The position numbers and the translations under genes are program-made. This document shows positions 1 to 5,326 of a stretch of 6,648 nt of DNA, piece by piece (the stretch's first letter is position 1; every line of letters begins with the position of its first letter). Below the pieces are notes generated by a model, which had not been told where the DNA came from, ran no database searches, and worked only from the letters and a program-made list of their open reading frames with translations. Origin of the DNA: Candidatus Zhuqueibacterota bacterium 4484_188 (GTDB taxonomy: Bacteria; Calditrichota; Calditrichia; RBG-13-44-9); assembly GCA_002049825.1 (NCBI GenBank), contig MVCZ01000063.1:1-6648 (forward strand). The letters are read 5' to 3'.

Positions 1-255
1 TTTGGTGAACTTGCTTTGCTGGACGACTCGCCGCGCTCCGCTTCGGCAGTTGCCAAAACCGACTGCAAGATGCTGGGATTTTTTCAGCCGGATTTGTTCG
101 GGGTCATCGAAAGGAATCCGCGCCTGGGAATTAAAATTGTTCTTCGTCTGGCAAAAATCATTGGTGAACGTCTGAAAGCTGCCAACATTGAAAATCAGCA
201 GATGCGGCAGCAGCTCGCCGCTCAATCCCAAACCAGCGAAGAGGTTAGCCAATGA
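1..255 (+). CDS. Cyclic nucleotide-binding domain protein, C-terminal fragment (5' end outside window)
   Basis: The open frame starts at base 1 and ends with TGA at 253-255, leaving 84 residues of a longer protein. The fragment opens with FGELALLDDSPRSASAVA, the phosphate-binding cassette of the CRP/CAP cyclic-nucleotide-binding fold: G2-E3 and R12-S13 are where family members hold the cyclic phosphate and ribose. It continues through the last beta strands and a C-helix (about residues 36-65) and ends in a Gln/Ser-rich tail. No helix-turn-helix follows, so this is not a CRP/FNR-type DNA-binding regulator unless it has another domain upstream. A stand-alone sensor or regulatory subunit is more likely. 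Its stop overlaps the start of the AI-2E-family membrane protein (ATGA), so the two are probably co-translated. The ligand (cAMP, cGMP or none) cannot be read from this fragment. Confidence 0.85.
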   Translation, partial: FGELALLDDSPRSASAVAKTDCKMLGFFQPDLFGVIERNPRLGIKIVLRLAKIIGERLKAANIENQQMRQQLAAQSQTSEEVSQ

Positions 256-1277
256 ACCGGTATTTTAAAATATTTCTCTGGATAGTTGCGCTAACGGTAG
301 CATTTCTCTTTCTGTACAGCATAGCACCCCTGGTTAAAATCATCATTATTTCGGCACTGTTAGCATATATTTTGGACCCCTTAGCCAGCATGCTGGAAGC
401 CAGAGGACTCAGCCGAACACTTTCTACCCTGGTTGTTTTTTCTTTCATCATCCTGATTCTGATTGGATTTGTTCTGCTGTTATTGCCGGTCATCAGCAAC
501 GAAGTGCAAGCCATCCAGGAAGGTGTAGCCAACGGGCAGGCAAGTGAATTGCTTACCCGCATGGAACAAAGCATCCAGTCCAATTTGCAGTTTTTGGGGC
601 TGCAGCAAATAAACCTGGCGGAAAAAACACAGACCTTCCTCAGCGATTTCGGTCAGGAAATTCTTGGGTACCTGCTCAATGCGGTTTCACTGGTTACCAA
701 TCTCATCCTGATTCCTTTCATCATGTTTTTCCTGTTAAAAGACGGACCGGATATTAAAAAAGCATTTATCAGCCTGGTACCCAACCGGTATTTTGAATTC
801 AGTTTAAACCTGGTGCACAAAACGGACCTGCAGCTTGGCAATTATTTGCGCGGCCAATTTTTAGATGCACTCATCATTGGGGTGCTTTCGGTAATTGCGC
901 TGTGGCTTTTAGGAGTGAATTACTTTTTTGTAATCGGCGCCTTTGCCGGTCTGGCGAACCTGATTCCTTACATCGGTCCGGTTGCCGGTGCCATTCCGGC
1001 AATTATTGTTTCGATAATGCAAACAGGTAATCTTTCCATGGTGCTCTGGATTGCCCTGGCTTTCGCCGCGGTGCAGTTGGCAGACAACGTGCTGGTGCAG
1101 CCGTTAGTAGTTGCCAAAACAGTCAATCTCCACCCGCTTATTGTGCTGTTGGTGGTCATTATCGGCGGTCAGTTTTTTGGTATCCTGGGAATGCTGTTAG
1201 CGGTTCCCACTACCGGTGTCATCAAAGTGGTGTTCCAGGAAACCACGCGCAGTTTCCGGCAATATCGTTTCGATTAA
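252..1277 (+). CDS. AI-2E family transporter / PerM-like permease
   Basis: A 341-residue integral membrane protein of the AI-2E transporter family (Pfam PF01594; TqsA, PerM, YdiK types). Two hydrophobic segments near the N terminus (about 8-24 and 27-44) are followed by one at 58-80. A soluble stretch (81-135) precedes FIMFFLLKDGP (156-166). The family motifs follow in order: NYLRGQ (197-202), NLIPYIGPVAGAIPA (236-250), DNVLVQP (278-284) and HPLIVLLVVIIGG (294-306). Length and motif order are those of an intact member. Characterised relatives export the AI-2 quorum signal (TqsA) or act as Na+/H+ antiporters, so the substrate cannot be inferred here. The ATG at 252 is chosen because GAAGAGG at 238-244 lies 7 nt upstream and the start overlaps the preceding stop. 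Coupling to a cyclic-nucleotide-binding protein hints at regulation by a nucleotide, which is inference only. Confidence 0.92.
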   Translation: MNRYFKIFLWIVALTVAFLFLYSIAPLVKIIIISALLAYILDPLASMLEARGLSRTLSTLVVFSFIILILIGFVLLLLPVISNEVQAIQEGVANGQASELLTRMEQSIQSNLQFLGLQQINLAEKTQTFLSDFGQEILGYLLNAVSLVTNLILIPFIMFFLLKDGPDIKKAFISLVPNRYFEFSLNLVHKTDLQLGNYLRGQFLDALIIGVLSVIALWLLGVNYFFVIGAFAGLANLIPYIGPVAGAIPAIIVSIMQTGNLSMVLWIALAFAAVQLADNVLVQPLVVAKTVNLHPLIVLLVVIIGGQFFGILGMLLAVPTTGVIKVVFQETTRSFRQYRFD

Positions 1278-1514
1278 AAACGTTCTTTCCGGTGAAATAA
1301 TCACCACCTTGTGCTTTGCTCTCGAAATACGGAATGCAGTAAACACTGCTGTGTTTCTAATGCTTCGCTTTTTTCGTTTTTTGCCGGCTGAAGATAAATC
1401 CTGACCTGTTCCGATTTCAAACTTCTTTTTAGATTTCCATTTGATATTGAATTCTTTTCACACCTATTTTGTCAACCGGAAGAAGTAAAACACGACAGCA
1501 GGAACGACCGTACC
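1278..1514. other. Intergenic gap, 237 bp, no gene seen
   Basis: This gap separates the AI-2E-family gene from the ParB-like gene. It holds a weak inverted repeat, AAACAC-TGCT-GTGTTT at 1341-1356, overlapping another, GCAGT-AAAC-ACTGC at 1336-1349. Neither is followed directly by a T-run, although a T6 occurs at 1369-1374, so I do not call a terminator. The open frame running through 1216-1404 overlaps the end of the permease gene in another frame and resembles nothing I know. The 3' part holds a possible promoter, listed separately. Confidence 0.5.
1441..1470 (+). promoter_or_regulatory. Possible sigma70-type promoter for the ParB-like gene
   Basis: TTGATA (1441-1446) and TATTTT (1465-1470) are separated by 18 bp, each close to the -35 and -10 consensus. 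Transcription would start near 1477, leaving a leader of about 38 nt before the ATG at 1515. The surrounding DNA is AT-rich, so chance matches are easy. A weak Shine-Dalgarno, AGGA at 1500-1503, lies 11 nt before the start codon. Confidence 0.4.
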
Positions 1515-2229
1515 ATGAACTACCGTTTGATTGCGCTTTGCGATATTGAGTTTTCTGTTCCGTATGCTTATCGGATTGTTTCGGCAAATGAGCAGGTGCA
1601 AAAATCCATTCAACAAAATGGCGTGCTTGAGCCAATCCGGGTAGTAAAAAAGGAAGAGCGATTTTTGCTTATCGACGGATTCCGGCGTTTCCGTGTAGCG
1701 CAAAAACTTGGGTTTAGTAAATTTTCAACTGCGAGTGTTGAATAGGCTGCGGGCATATTTTCTACCGGAGTATGAAATGTGGTTTTCAATAGCGGCACAA
1801 CTGAATTTAAACGGGCAGGAACTTACATCCCTGCTGGAACAGGTTCAGGATATTTGCCTGCGTGACCGGGTGACCCCTGTGCAATTTTGGGAACAAATCG
1901 GGCTGGAAAAACTGCTCCGGCAGAGATGGACGCCGCAGCAAAAATCCCGGGAAATAAAAATGAAAGTGAAAGAAAAACGGTTTCCAATTCTCACGCGCAT
2001 TGAAAGTGAAATGCAGGAAGGTGCCCGGCAGATCGAAAAACCGTTTGCCGGAAACCTGCAAATTTCCTGGGACCGTTCGCTGGAACGCCCCGGTTTGTCC
2101 TTCCACTTGCACCTTCCGGAAGAGAATAGTGCGGTACAGTTGTTGGAGACCCTGGCGGATAAGAAGCTTGGAGAACAGATTATTTCCCTGTTAAAAAAGA
2201 TGAATCAATTACCGGAGGATATGAAATGA
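1515..2229 (+). CDS. ParB-like N-terminal-domain protein, frame disrupted near 1722-1725
   Basis: The first frame (1515-1745) encodes a ParB/Srx-like N-terminal domain: DIEFSV at 10-15, a helix leading to SIQQNGVLEPIRVV (31-44), then LLIDGFRRFRVAQKLGFSKF (51-70). That last stretch corresponds to the GERRxRA-type nucleotide-binding box of ParB relatives. The frame then reads six unrelated codons to TAG at 1743. The +1 frame continues sensibly as QLRVLNRLRAYFLPEYEMW and stays open to TGA at 2227-2229. Skipping one T of the TTTT run at 1722-1725 joins them into a 237-residue protein, KF-QLRVL matching the end of the ParB domain. The C-terminal 167 residues carry a basic stretch (QQKSREIKMKVKEK) and an acidic, helical tail of unknown function. 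The gene ends in an ATGA overlap with the asparaginase. Role unknown: regulator, partition-like protein or CTP-binding switch are possible. It could be a sequencing indel, a pseudogene or two separate proteins. Confidence 0.72.
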
Positions 2230-3284
2230 AACTGAATCGTCGTAGTTTCTTGAAAAATTCACTCATCGCCGGAACGGGATTAACATTGGTTCCGGAAGCC
2301 TGGCGGAAGCTGCATGCCGAACCTGCCAAGGGAAGTGCGAAACCCGCACACCCGGTGGTTATTTCCAGTGCAAACGGAAAGCGTACTACCGCCCGTGCTA
2401 TGGAGCTGCTTAAACAATCTGCCGATCCCCTGGATGCGGTCATCGCCGGGGTCAATATTGTGGAAAACGACCCGGAAGATATTACCGTGGGCTACGGCGG
2501 TCTGCCCAACGAAGCCGGAGTGGTACAGTTGGATGCTTCGGTGATGCACGGTCCCACCCACAATGCCGGTGCGGTTGCCTGCCTGGAGGGAATTAAAAAT
2601 CCGTCTAAAGTGGCGCAGATAGTCATGGAGCGAACCGATCATGTGCTGTTAGTGGGAAAGGGGGCACAGGATTTTGCCCGGATGCACGGTTTTAAAGTAG
2701 AAGATTTGCTGACCGATAAAGCACGCAAAATCTGGCTGCGCTGGAAGGAAAATCTGAGCAAGGACGATGACTGGTTGTCCACCGAGGTGAAAGAATACGG
2801 CGAGGAAATTCGTATTTACCGGGAGAACCACGGCACCATTAATTGCTGTGCCCTGGATGCGAACGGAGATTTAGCCGGGGTAACAACCACCAGCGGGTTA
2901 CCCTACAAAATTCCCGGTCGGGTGGGGGATTCGCCGATAATCGGTGCCGGGTTGTACGTGGACAACCAGGTCGGTGCCGCCGGTTCAACCGGTCGCGGTG
3001 AAGCAAACCTGAAAAACCTGTCTTGCTTTTTAGTGGTGGAATTTATGCGCCAGGGAAAATCGCCCACGGACGCCTGTCTGGAGGTTTGCCAACGAATAGC
3101 CGATCATACCAAACTCTCTTACCTGTTAAAAAAAGAGGGTCTGCCGAATTTCAACGTGAAGTTTTATGCGGTGAACAAAAAGGGCGAGTACGGCGGCGGC
3201 GCTATTCTGAATGGCGGCAAGATGTGGGTGTACGATGCCACCGGGCAGCACCTGGTAGATTTTCCCGGTTTGTTTAAAGTGTGA
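2226..3284 (+). CDS. Tat-exported glycosylasparaginase / isoaspartyl-peptidase-type Ntn hydrolase
   Basis: A 352-residue member of the N4-(beta-N-acetylglucosaminyl)-L-asparaginase family, which hydrolyses the amide of (glycosyl)asparagine or related substrates after self-cleavage. The N terminus NRRSFLK (4-10), a hydrophobic stretch (11-25) and LHA (29-31) form a twin-arginine signal, so the enzyme is probably exported folded. The predicted nucleophile is T204 in HGT (202-204), giving an alpha chain up to G203 and a beta chain 204-352. At the spacing of the Flavobacterium enzyme follow T222 (in TTTSG), R232 and D235 (in GRVGDSPIIGAG) and T255-G256 (in GSTGRGE), the substrate and oxyanion residues. 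VENDPEDITVGYGG (60s-70s) is another family block. Oddities: the usual HDT is HGT, as in plant-type asparaginases, and the N-terminal Trp of the Flavobacterium enzyme is replaced by Ala (SSANG). The start is set by GGAGG (2214-2218), 7 nt upstream of the ATG. It overlaps the ParB-like gene by ATGA. Confidence 0.93.
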   Translation: MKLNRRSFLKNSLIAGTGLTLVPEAWRKLHAEPAKGSAKPAHPVVISSANGKRTTARAMELLKQSADPLDAVIAGVNIVENDPEDITVGYGGLPNEAGVVQLDASVMHGPTHNAGAVACLEGIKNPSKVAQIVMERTDHVLLVGKGAQDFARMHGFKVEDLLTDKARKIWLRWKENLSKDDDWLSTEVKEYGEEIRIYRENHGTINCCALDANGDLAGVTTTSGLPYKIPGRVGDSPIIGAGLYVDNQVGAAGSTGRGEANLKNLSCFLVVEFMRQGKSPTDACLEVCQRIADHTKLSYLLKKEGLPNFNVKFYAVNKKGEYGGGAILNGGKMWVYDATGQHLVDFPGLFKV

Positions 3285-3414
3285 TTTTGCGGCACAAAAT
3301 AATCAAACCATGTGCTTCAAATAGTTTTGTTTCGGCAAAAATCCAGTTTCTTTTCGACCGCGGAAAGTTTGACAGTTGCCCGGAAATTGTTTGCCGGAAA
3401 ATCGGAAATAGGTG
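3285..3414. other. Intergenic DNA upstream of the tRNA promoter
   Basis: About 130 bp without a supported gene. A small AT-rich inverted repeat, ATTTTG-CGGCA-CAAAAT (3284-3300), starts at the asparaginase stop codon but has no T-tract, so it is a poor terminator candidate. I see no other structure. The open frame at 3312-3500 runs into the tRNA and is not credible. Confidence 0.5.
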
Positions 3415-3443
3415 TTGACATGCCAGAAAATAGATATTATATT
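3415..3443 (+). promoter_or_regulatory. Strong sigma70-type promoter for tRNA-fMet
   Basis: A perfect -35 box TTGACA (3415-3420) and TATATT (3438-3443, five of six to consensus) are separated by the ideal 17 bp. Transcription should start near 3450, about 12 nt before the mature 5' end of the tRNA at 3462, as expected of a short-leader stable-RNA promoter. The bases after the -10 box are GC-rich (GCGCCGC), which resembles a stringent-type discriminator, though that reading is inference. Confidence 0.78.
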
Positions 3444-3461
3444 AGCGCCGCTTTAAGAGAC

Positions 3462-3535
3462 CGCGGGGTGGAGCAGTTTGGTAGCTCGTCGGGCTCATAA
3501 CCCGAAGGCCGCAGGTTCAAATCCTGCCCCCGCTA
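3462..3535 (+). tRNA. Initiator tRNA-fMet (CAT), no encoded CCA
   Basis: A complete 74-nt cloverleaf with anticodon CAT at 3496-3498. Initiator hallmarks are all visible. The anticodon stem ends in three G-C pairs (GGG 3491-3493, CCC 3501-3503). The D-stem has the purine-pyrimidine A11-U24 pair (GAGC/GCTC). Positions 1 and 72 are C (3462) and T (3534), which do not pair, as needed for formylation and for avoiding EF-Tu. The T-arm is GCAGG-TTCAAAT-CCTGC. The sequence is very close to E. coli tRNA-fMet. The discriminator base is A73 (3535), and the following bases are CTA rather than CCA, so CCA must be added by the nucleotidyltransferase. It delivers formyl-methionine to the ribosomal P site at start codons. 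Confidence 0.96.
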
Positions 3536-3541
3536 CTACTT

Positions 3542-3569
3542 CTGTCCCGATTTTTCGGGACAGTTTTTT
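3542..3569 (+). terminator. Intrinsic terminator-like hairpin after tRNA-fMet
   Basis: A perfect 9-bp stem CTGTCCCGA (3542-3550) and TCGGGACAG (3555-3563) encloses a TTTT loop and is followed by six T (3564-3569). This is a textbook Rho-independent terminator. It begins 6 nt after the tRNA 3' end and lies only 9 nt before the next tRNA. It may therefore act partly as a 3'-end or processing hairpin with read-through. Confidence 0.88.
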
Positions 3570-3578
3570 ATCAAGCAC

Positions 3579-3655
3579 GGCGGCGTAGCTCAGTTGGTCA
3601 GAGCATCGGAATCATAATCCGAGTGTCCGGGGTTCGAGTCCCTGCGCCGCTACCA
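3579..3655 (+). tRNA. tRNA with CAT anticodon, probably elongator tRNA-Met, CCA encoded
   Basis: A complete 77-nt cloverleaf. The acceptor is GGCGGCG/CGCCGCT with a G1-U72 wobble, the D-arm starts GCTCAGTTGG, and the anticodon stem TCGGA/TCCGA carries loop ATCATAA (CAT at 3613-3615). The T-arm is CGGGG-TTCGAGT-CCCTG, with A73 and an encoded CCA (3653-3655). The pyrimidine-purine C11-G24 pair and the lack of three stacked G-C pairs in the anticodon stem exclude an initiator. CAT can mean elongator Met or tRNA-Ile2 carrying lysidine. The acceptor ends and GCTACCA tail resemble elongator tRNA-Met of the B. subtilis type, and the C4-G69 and C5-G68 pairs used by E. coli TilS are G4-C69 and G5-C68 here, so I favour Met. 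An Ile2 identity remains possible because tilS is the next gene. Confidence 0.93.
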
Positions 3656-3660
3656 AATCC

Positions 3661-3686
3661 GTCCCGGGGTTCCGGGACATTTTTTT
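3661..3686 (+). terminator. Intrinsic terminator after the second tRNA
   Basis: The 7-bp stem GTCCCGG (3661-3667) and CCGGGAC (3672-3678) with loop GGTT is followed by A and seven T (3680-3686). It starts 5 nt after the encoded CCA. The stem core GTCCCG/CGGGAC is the same as in the hairpin after tRNA-fMet, so the two may derive from a duplication. It should end the tRNA transcript and isolate it from tilS. Confidence 0.9.
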
Positions 3687-3871
3687 ATTCCTCTAAAATC
3701 CCGGGTCGCCGATGGAAATATCGTCACGCGGAGAAGCCCGAGAATCGCTCAGTCTGCCTGTGAAAAATGCGAAACAATAGAGAATTGGTCATTTACGGAC
3801 CACCTTCCTCCTGGTCGGAATTCTTGAGACCGGCAAGAACCCTGCTTTTTCCCCGGGTGGTTTTAAAAGAA
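3687..3871. other. Intergenic DNA between the tRNAs and the tilS promoter
   Basis: About 185 bp with no supported gene. Visible structure is limited to CGAT-GGAAAT-ATCG (about 3710-3723), GACCA...TGGTC flanking a pyrimidine tract (3798-3816), and a short minus-strand frame discussed as a finding. Nothing here amounts to a recognised RNA family or riboswitch. Confidence 0.45.
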
Positions 3872-3901
3872 TTACAATAAAACCCAAAAATTGGTTATAT
3901 T
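3872..3901 (+). promoter_or_regulatory. Possible promoter for tilS-hpt-ftsH
   Basis: TTACAA (3872-3877) and TATATT (3896-3901) are spaced by 18 bp. The -10 hexamer is identical to that of the tRNA-fMet promoter. A start near 3908 would leave a leader of about 20 nt before the tilS ATG at 3929. No Shine-Dalgarno is visible in that leader (GATAAAAACAATATTTTA), so tilS translation may rely on an unstructured AT-rich start region. Confidence 0.45.
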
Positions 3902-3928
3902 ACCCTCCGTGATAAAAACAATATTTTA

Positions 3929-5326
3929 ATGAAGACAAATCTGAAATACCGTTTTATTGAATTCATCGTTCAAAATGACCTTATTCAGCCGGGAGAAAAC
4001 ATCCTGGTGGCAGTGAGCGGCGGTCCGGATTCGATGGTGCTTTTACATCTGCTGCGCGCCTGGCAGAAACGGCTGAAAGTAGATTTGGGTGGGGTGTACC
4101 TGCATCACGGCATCCGCGGTCGGGCAGCCGATGCAGATTTCCGGTTTGTTGAAAAGGTTTGCCGGGAGTTTAATCTGCCGTTTTACGGTTTGCGAGAATC
4201 GGTTCCCGATTATGCCCGGGAACATCGTCTTTCGCTGGAGGAAGCCGGGCACCAGCTGCGTGAGCACTTATTCGAAAACCTGGCGCAGCAAAAAGGTTAT
4301 GCCAAAATCGCCACCGGTCACCACCTGGACGACCAGGCGGAAACGCTGCTGCAGCGTCTGATTTCCGGAACCGGTTTGCAGGGGCTAATTGGCATTCGGC
4401 TGCAAAAAGGACGCTGGATTCGCCCGCTGCTTTTTGCCAGCCGGGATTCCATTCTGACTTATGCCCGGGAAAACAACCTGCCGTTCCGTGAAGATGAAAC
4501 CAACGAAGACCTTTCCATTCCACGAAACAAAATTCGGCACCGGCTTTTACCGCTGTTGGAGAAAGAATACAATCCGAAGGTAAAAGAACATCTGCAGCAG
4601 CTGTCTTTCGTTTTACAGGAATGGGATGACTACAACGAAAAACAGCTTGAGCAGATAGTCCGTAACGGGAAGTTGCGGATTGCTAAAAATAAAATTCATC
4701 TTGATATACATGCCTTTAAACAATACTTTTCTTGGTTTAAAATACGGTTAGTCGAATATGTTTTAGGAGTGCTGACCGGAAAAGCGGAAAAAGTGGTTTA
4801 CCGGCAGTTTCGGAGTTTTCTTTACTGGTTGGAAAAAGGAAAGCCGGGCACCACATTTTTGTGGCAGGAAAATGTCGGGTGTTTCAAAGATGGTGAAAAG
4901 TTGGTTTTTTGTAACTACCCCGGGACACCGACATCTCAGGAAGAGACCTCTGTTGAAGAAAACCAATGGTACGACATCCCGCTCGCCGGGTACCGTTTTC
5001 GCATCTCGGCGGTAAGCAGGGAAACGGTTCATTTCAGCGCAAACAAGGAGGAAGAATTTATCGATGGCAGCGCTTTGCAGTTTCCGCTGTACCTGCGCCG
5101 CTGGAAACACGGCGACCGTTTTGTGCCGCTGGGCTTGCCATCTGAAAAATTGGTGAGCGACTTTTTGACCGATTTGAAAATGAAGCAGCCGGAAAAACAG
5201 AATGTGCAGGTGCTGCTGAACGGGAAAGAAATTGTTGCGCTACCGGGTTTTCAAATCAGCGAAAAGTACCGGGTTCGACCCGATAGTTCGAAAATATTCA
5301 GTTTAATTTTAAAAATGGAAACATGA
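3929..5326 (+). CDS. tilS: tRNA(Ile)-lysidine synthase TilS
   Basis: A 465-residue, full-length TilS, the cytoplasmic enzyme that uses ATP and lysine to convert C34 of CAU-anticodon tRNA-Ile2 to lysidine. The conversion switches both charging and decoding from Met/AUG to Ile/AUA. The N-terminal PP-loop ATPase domain shows SGGPDS (30-35), YLHHGIRG (57-64) and ATGHHLDDQAETLL (128-141). REDETNEDLSIPRNKIRHRL (187-206) is the conserved end of the catalytic domain. The C-terminal tRNA-binding domain carries LRRWKHGDRFVPLG (389-402), LVSDFLTDLKM (408-418) and ALPGFQISEKYRV (437-449). The ATG at 3929 places the PP-loop at the usual distance, and no upstream alternative is better. Its stop overlaps the hpt start by ATGA. 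The order tilS-hpt-ftsH is conserved in many bacteria, including Bacillus. Confidence 0.96.
   Translation: MKTNLKYRFIEFIVQNDLIQPGENILVAVSGGPDSMVLLHLLRAWQKRLKVDLGGVYLHHGIRGRAADADFRFVEKVCREFNLPFYGLRESVPDYAREHRLSLEEAGHQLREHLFENLAQQKGYAKIATGHHLDDQAETLLQRLISGTGLQGLIGIRLQKGRWIRPLLFASRDSILTYARENNLPFREDETNEDLSIPRNKIRHRLLPLLEKEYNPKVKEHLQQLSFVLQEWDDYNEKQLEQIVRNGKLRIAKNKIHLDIHAFKQYFSWFKIRLVEYVLGVLTGKAEKVVYRQFRSFLYWLEKGKPGTTFLWQENVGCFKDGEKLVFCNYPGTPTSQEETSVEENQWYDIPLAGYRFRISAVSRETVHFSANKEEEFIDGSALQFPLYLRRWKHGDRFVPLGLPSEKLVSDFLTDLKMKQPEKQNVQVLLNGKEIVALPGFQISEKYRVRPDSSKIFSLILKMET

Noticed and set aside
1336..1356. Overlapping small inverted repeats after the permease gene as a terminator
   Set aside because: Stems are only 5-6 bp, two alternatives compete, and no T-run follows directly.
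1216..1404. 62-codon + strand open frame across the end of the permease gene
   Set aside because: It lies mostly in another frame of a real gene and low-complexity T-rich DNA, with no ribosome binding site.
1708..2229. The downstream part of the ParB-like gene as an independent gene
   Set aside because: Its only start is a TTG without a ribosome binding site inside the upstream domain, and the joined frame gives a coherent ParB-like protein.
3284..3300. ATTTTG-CGGCA-CAAAAT hairpin at the asparaginase stop as a terminator
   Set aside because: The stem is short and AT-rich, and the following sequence (AATCAAACC) has no T-tract.
3355..3466. GACCGCGG repeated at about 3355 and 3459 as tRNA-associated attachment-site repeats
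   Set aside because: The match is only 8 bp, sits at the tRNA 5' rather than 3' end, and there is no integrase or element between the copies.
3312..3500. 62-codon + strand open frame before and through tRNA-fMet
   Set aside because: It overlaps the promoter and half of the tRNA, has no ribosome binding site and resembles nothing known.
4170..4523. 117-codon minus-strand open frame opposite tilS
   Set aside because: It is a shadow of the PP-loop domain of TilS, with no start signal and no recognisable fold.
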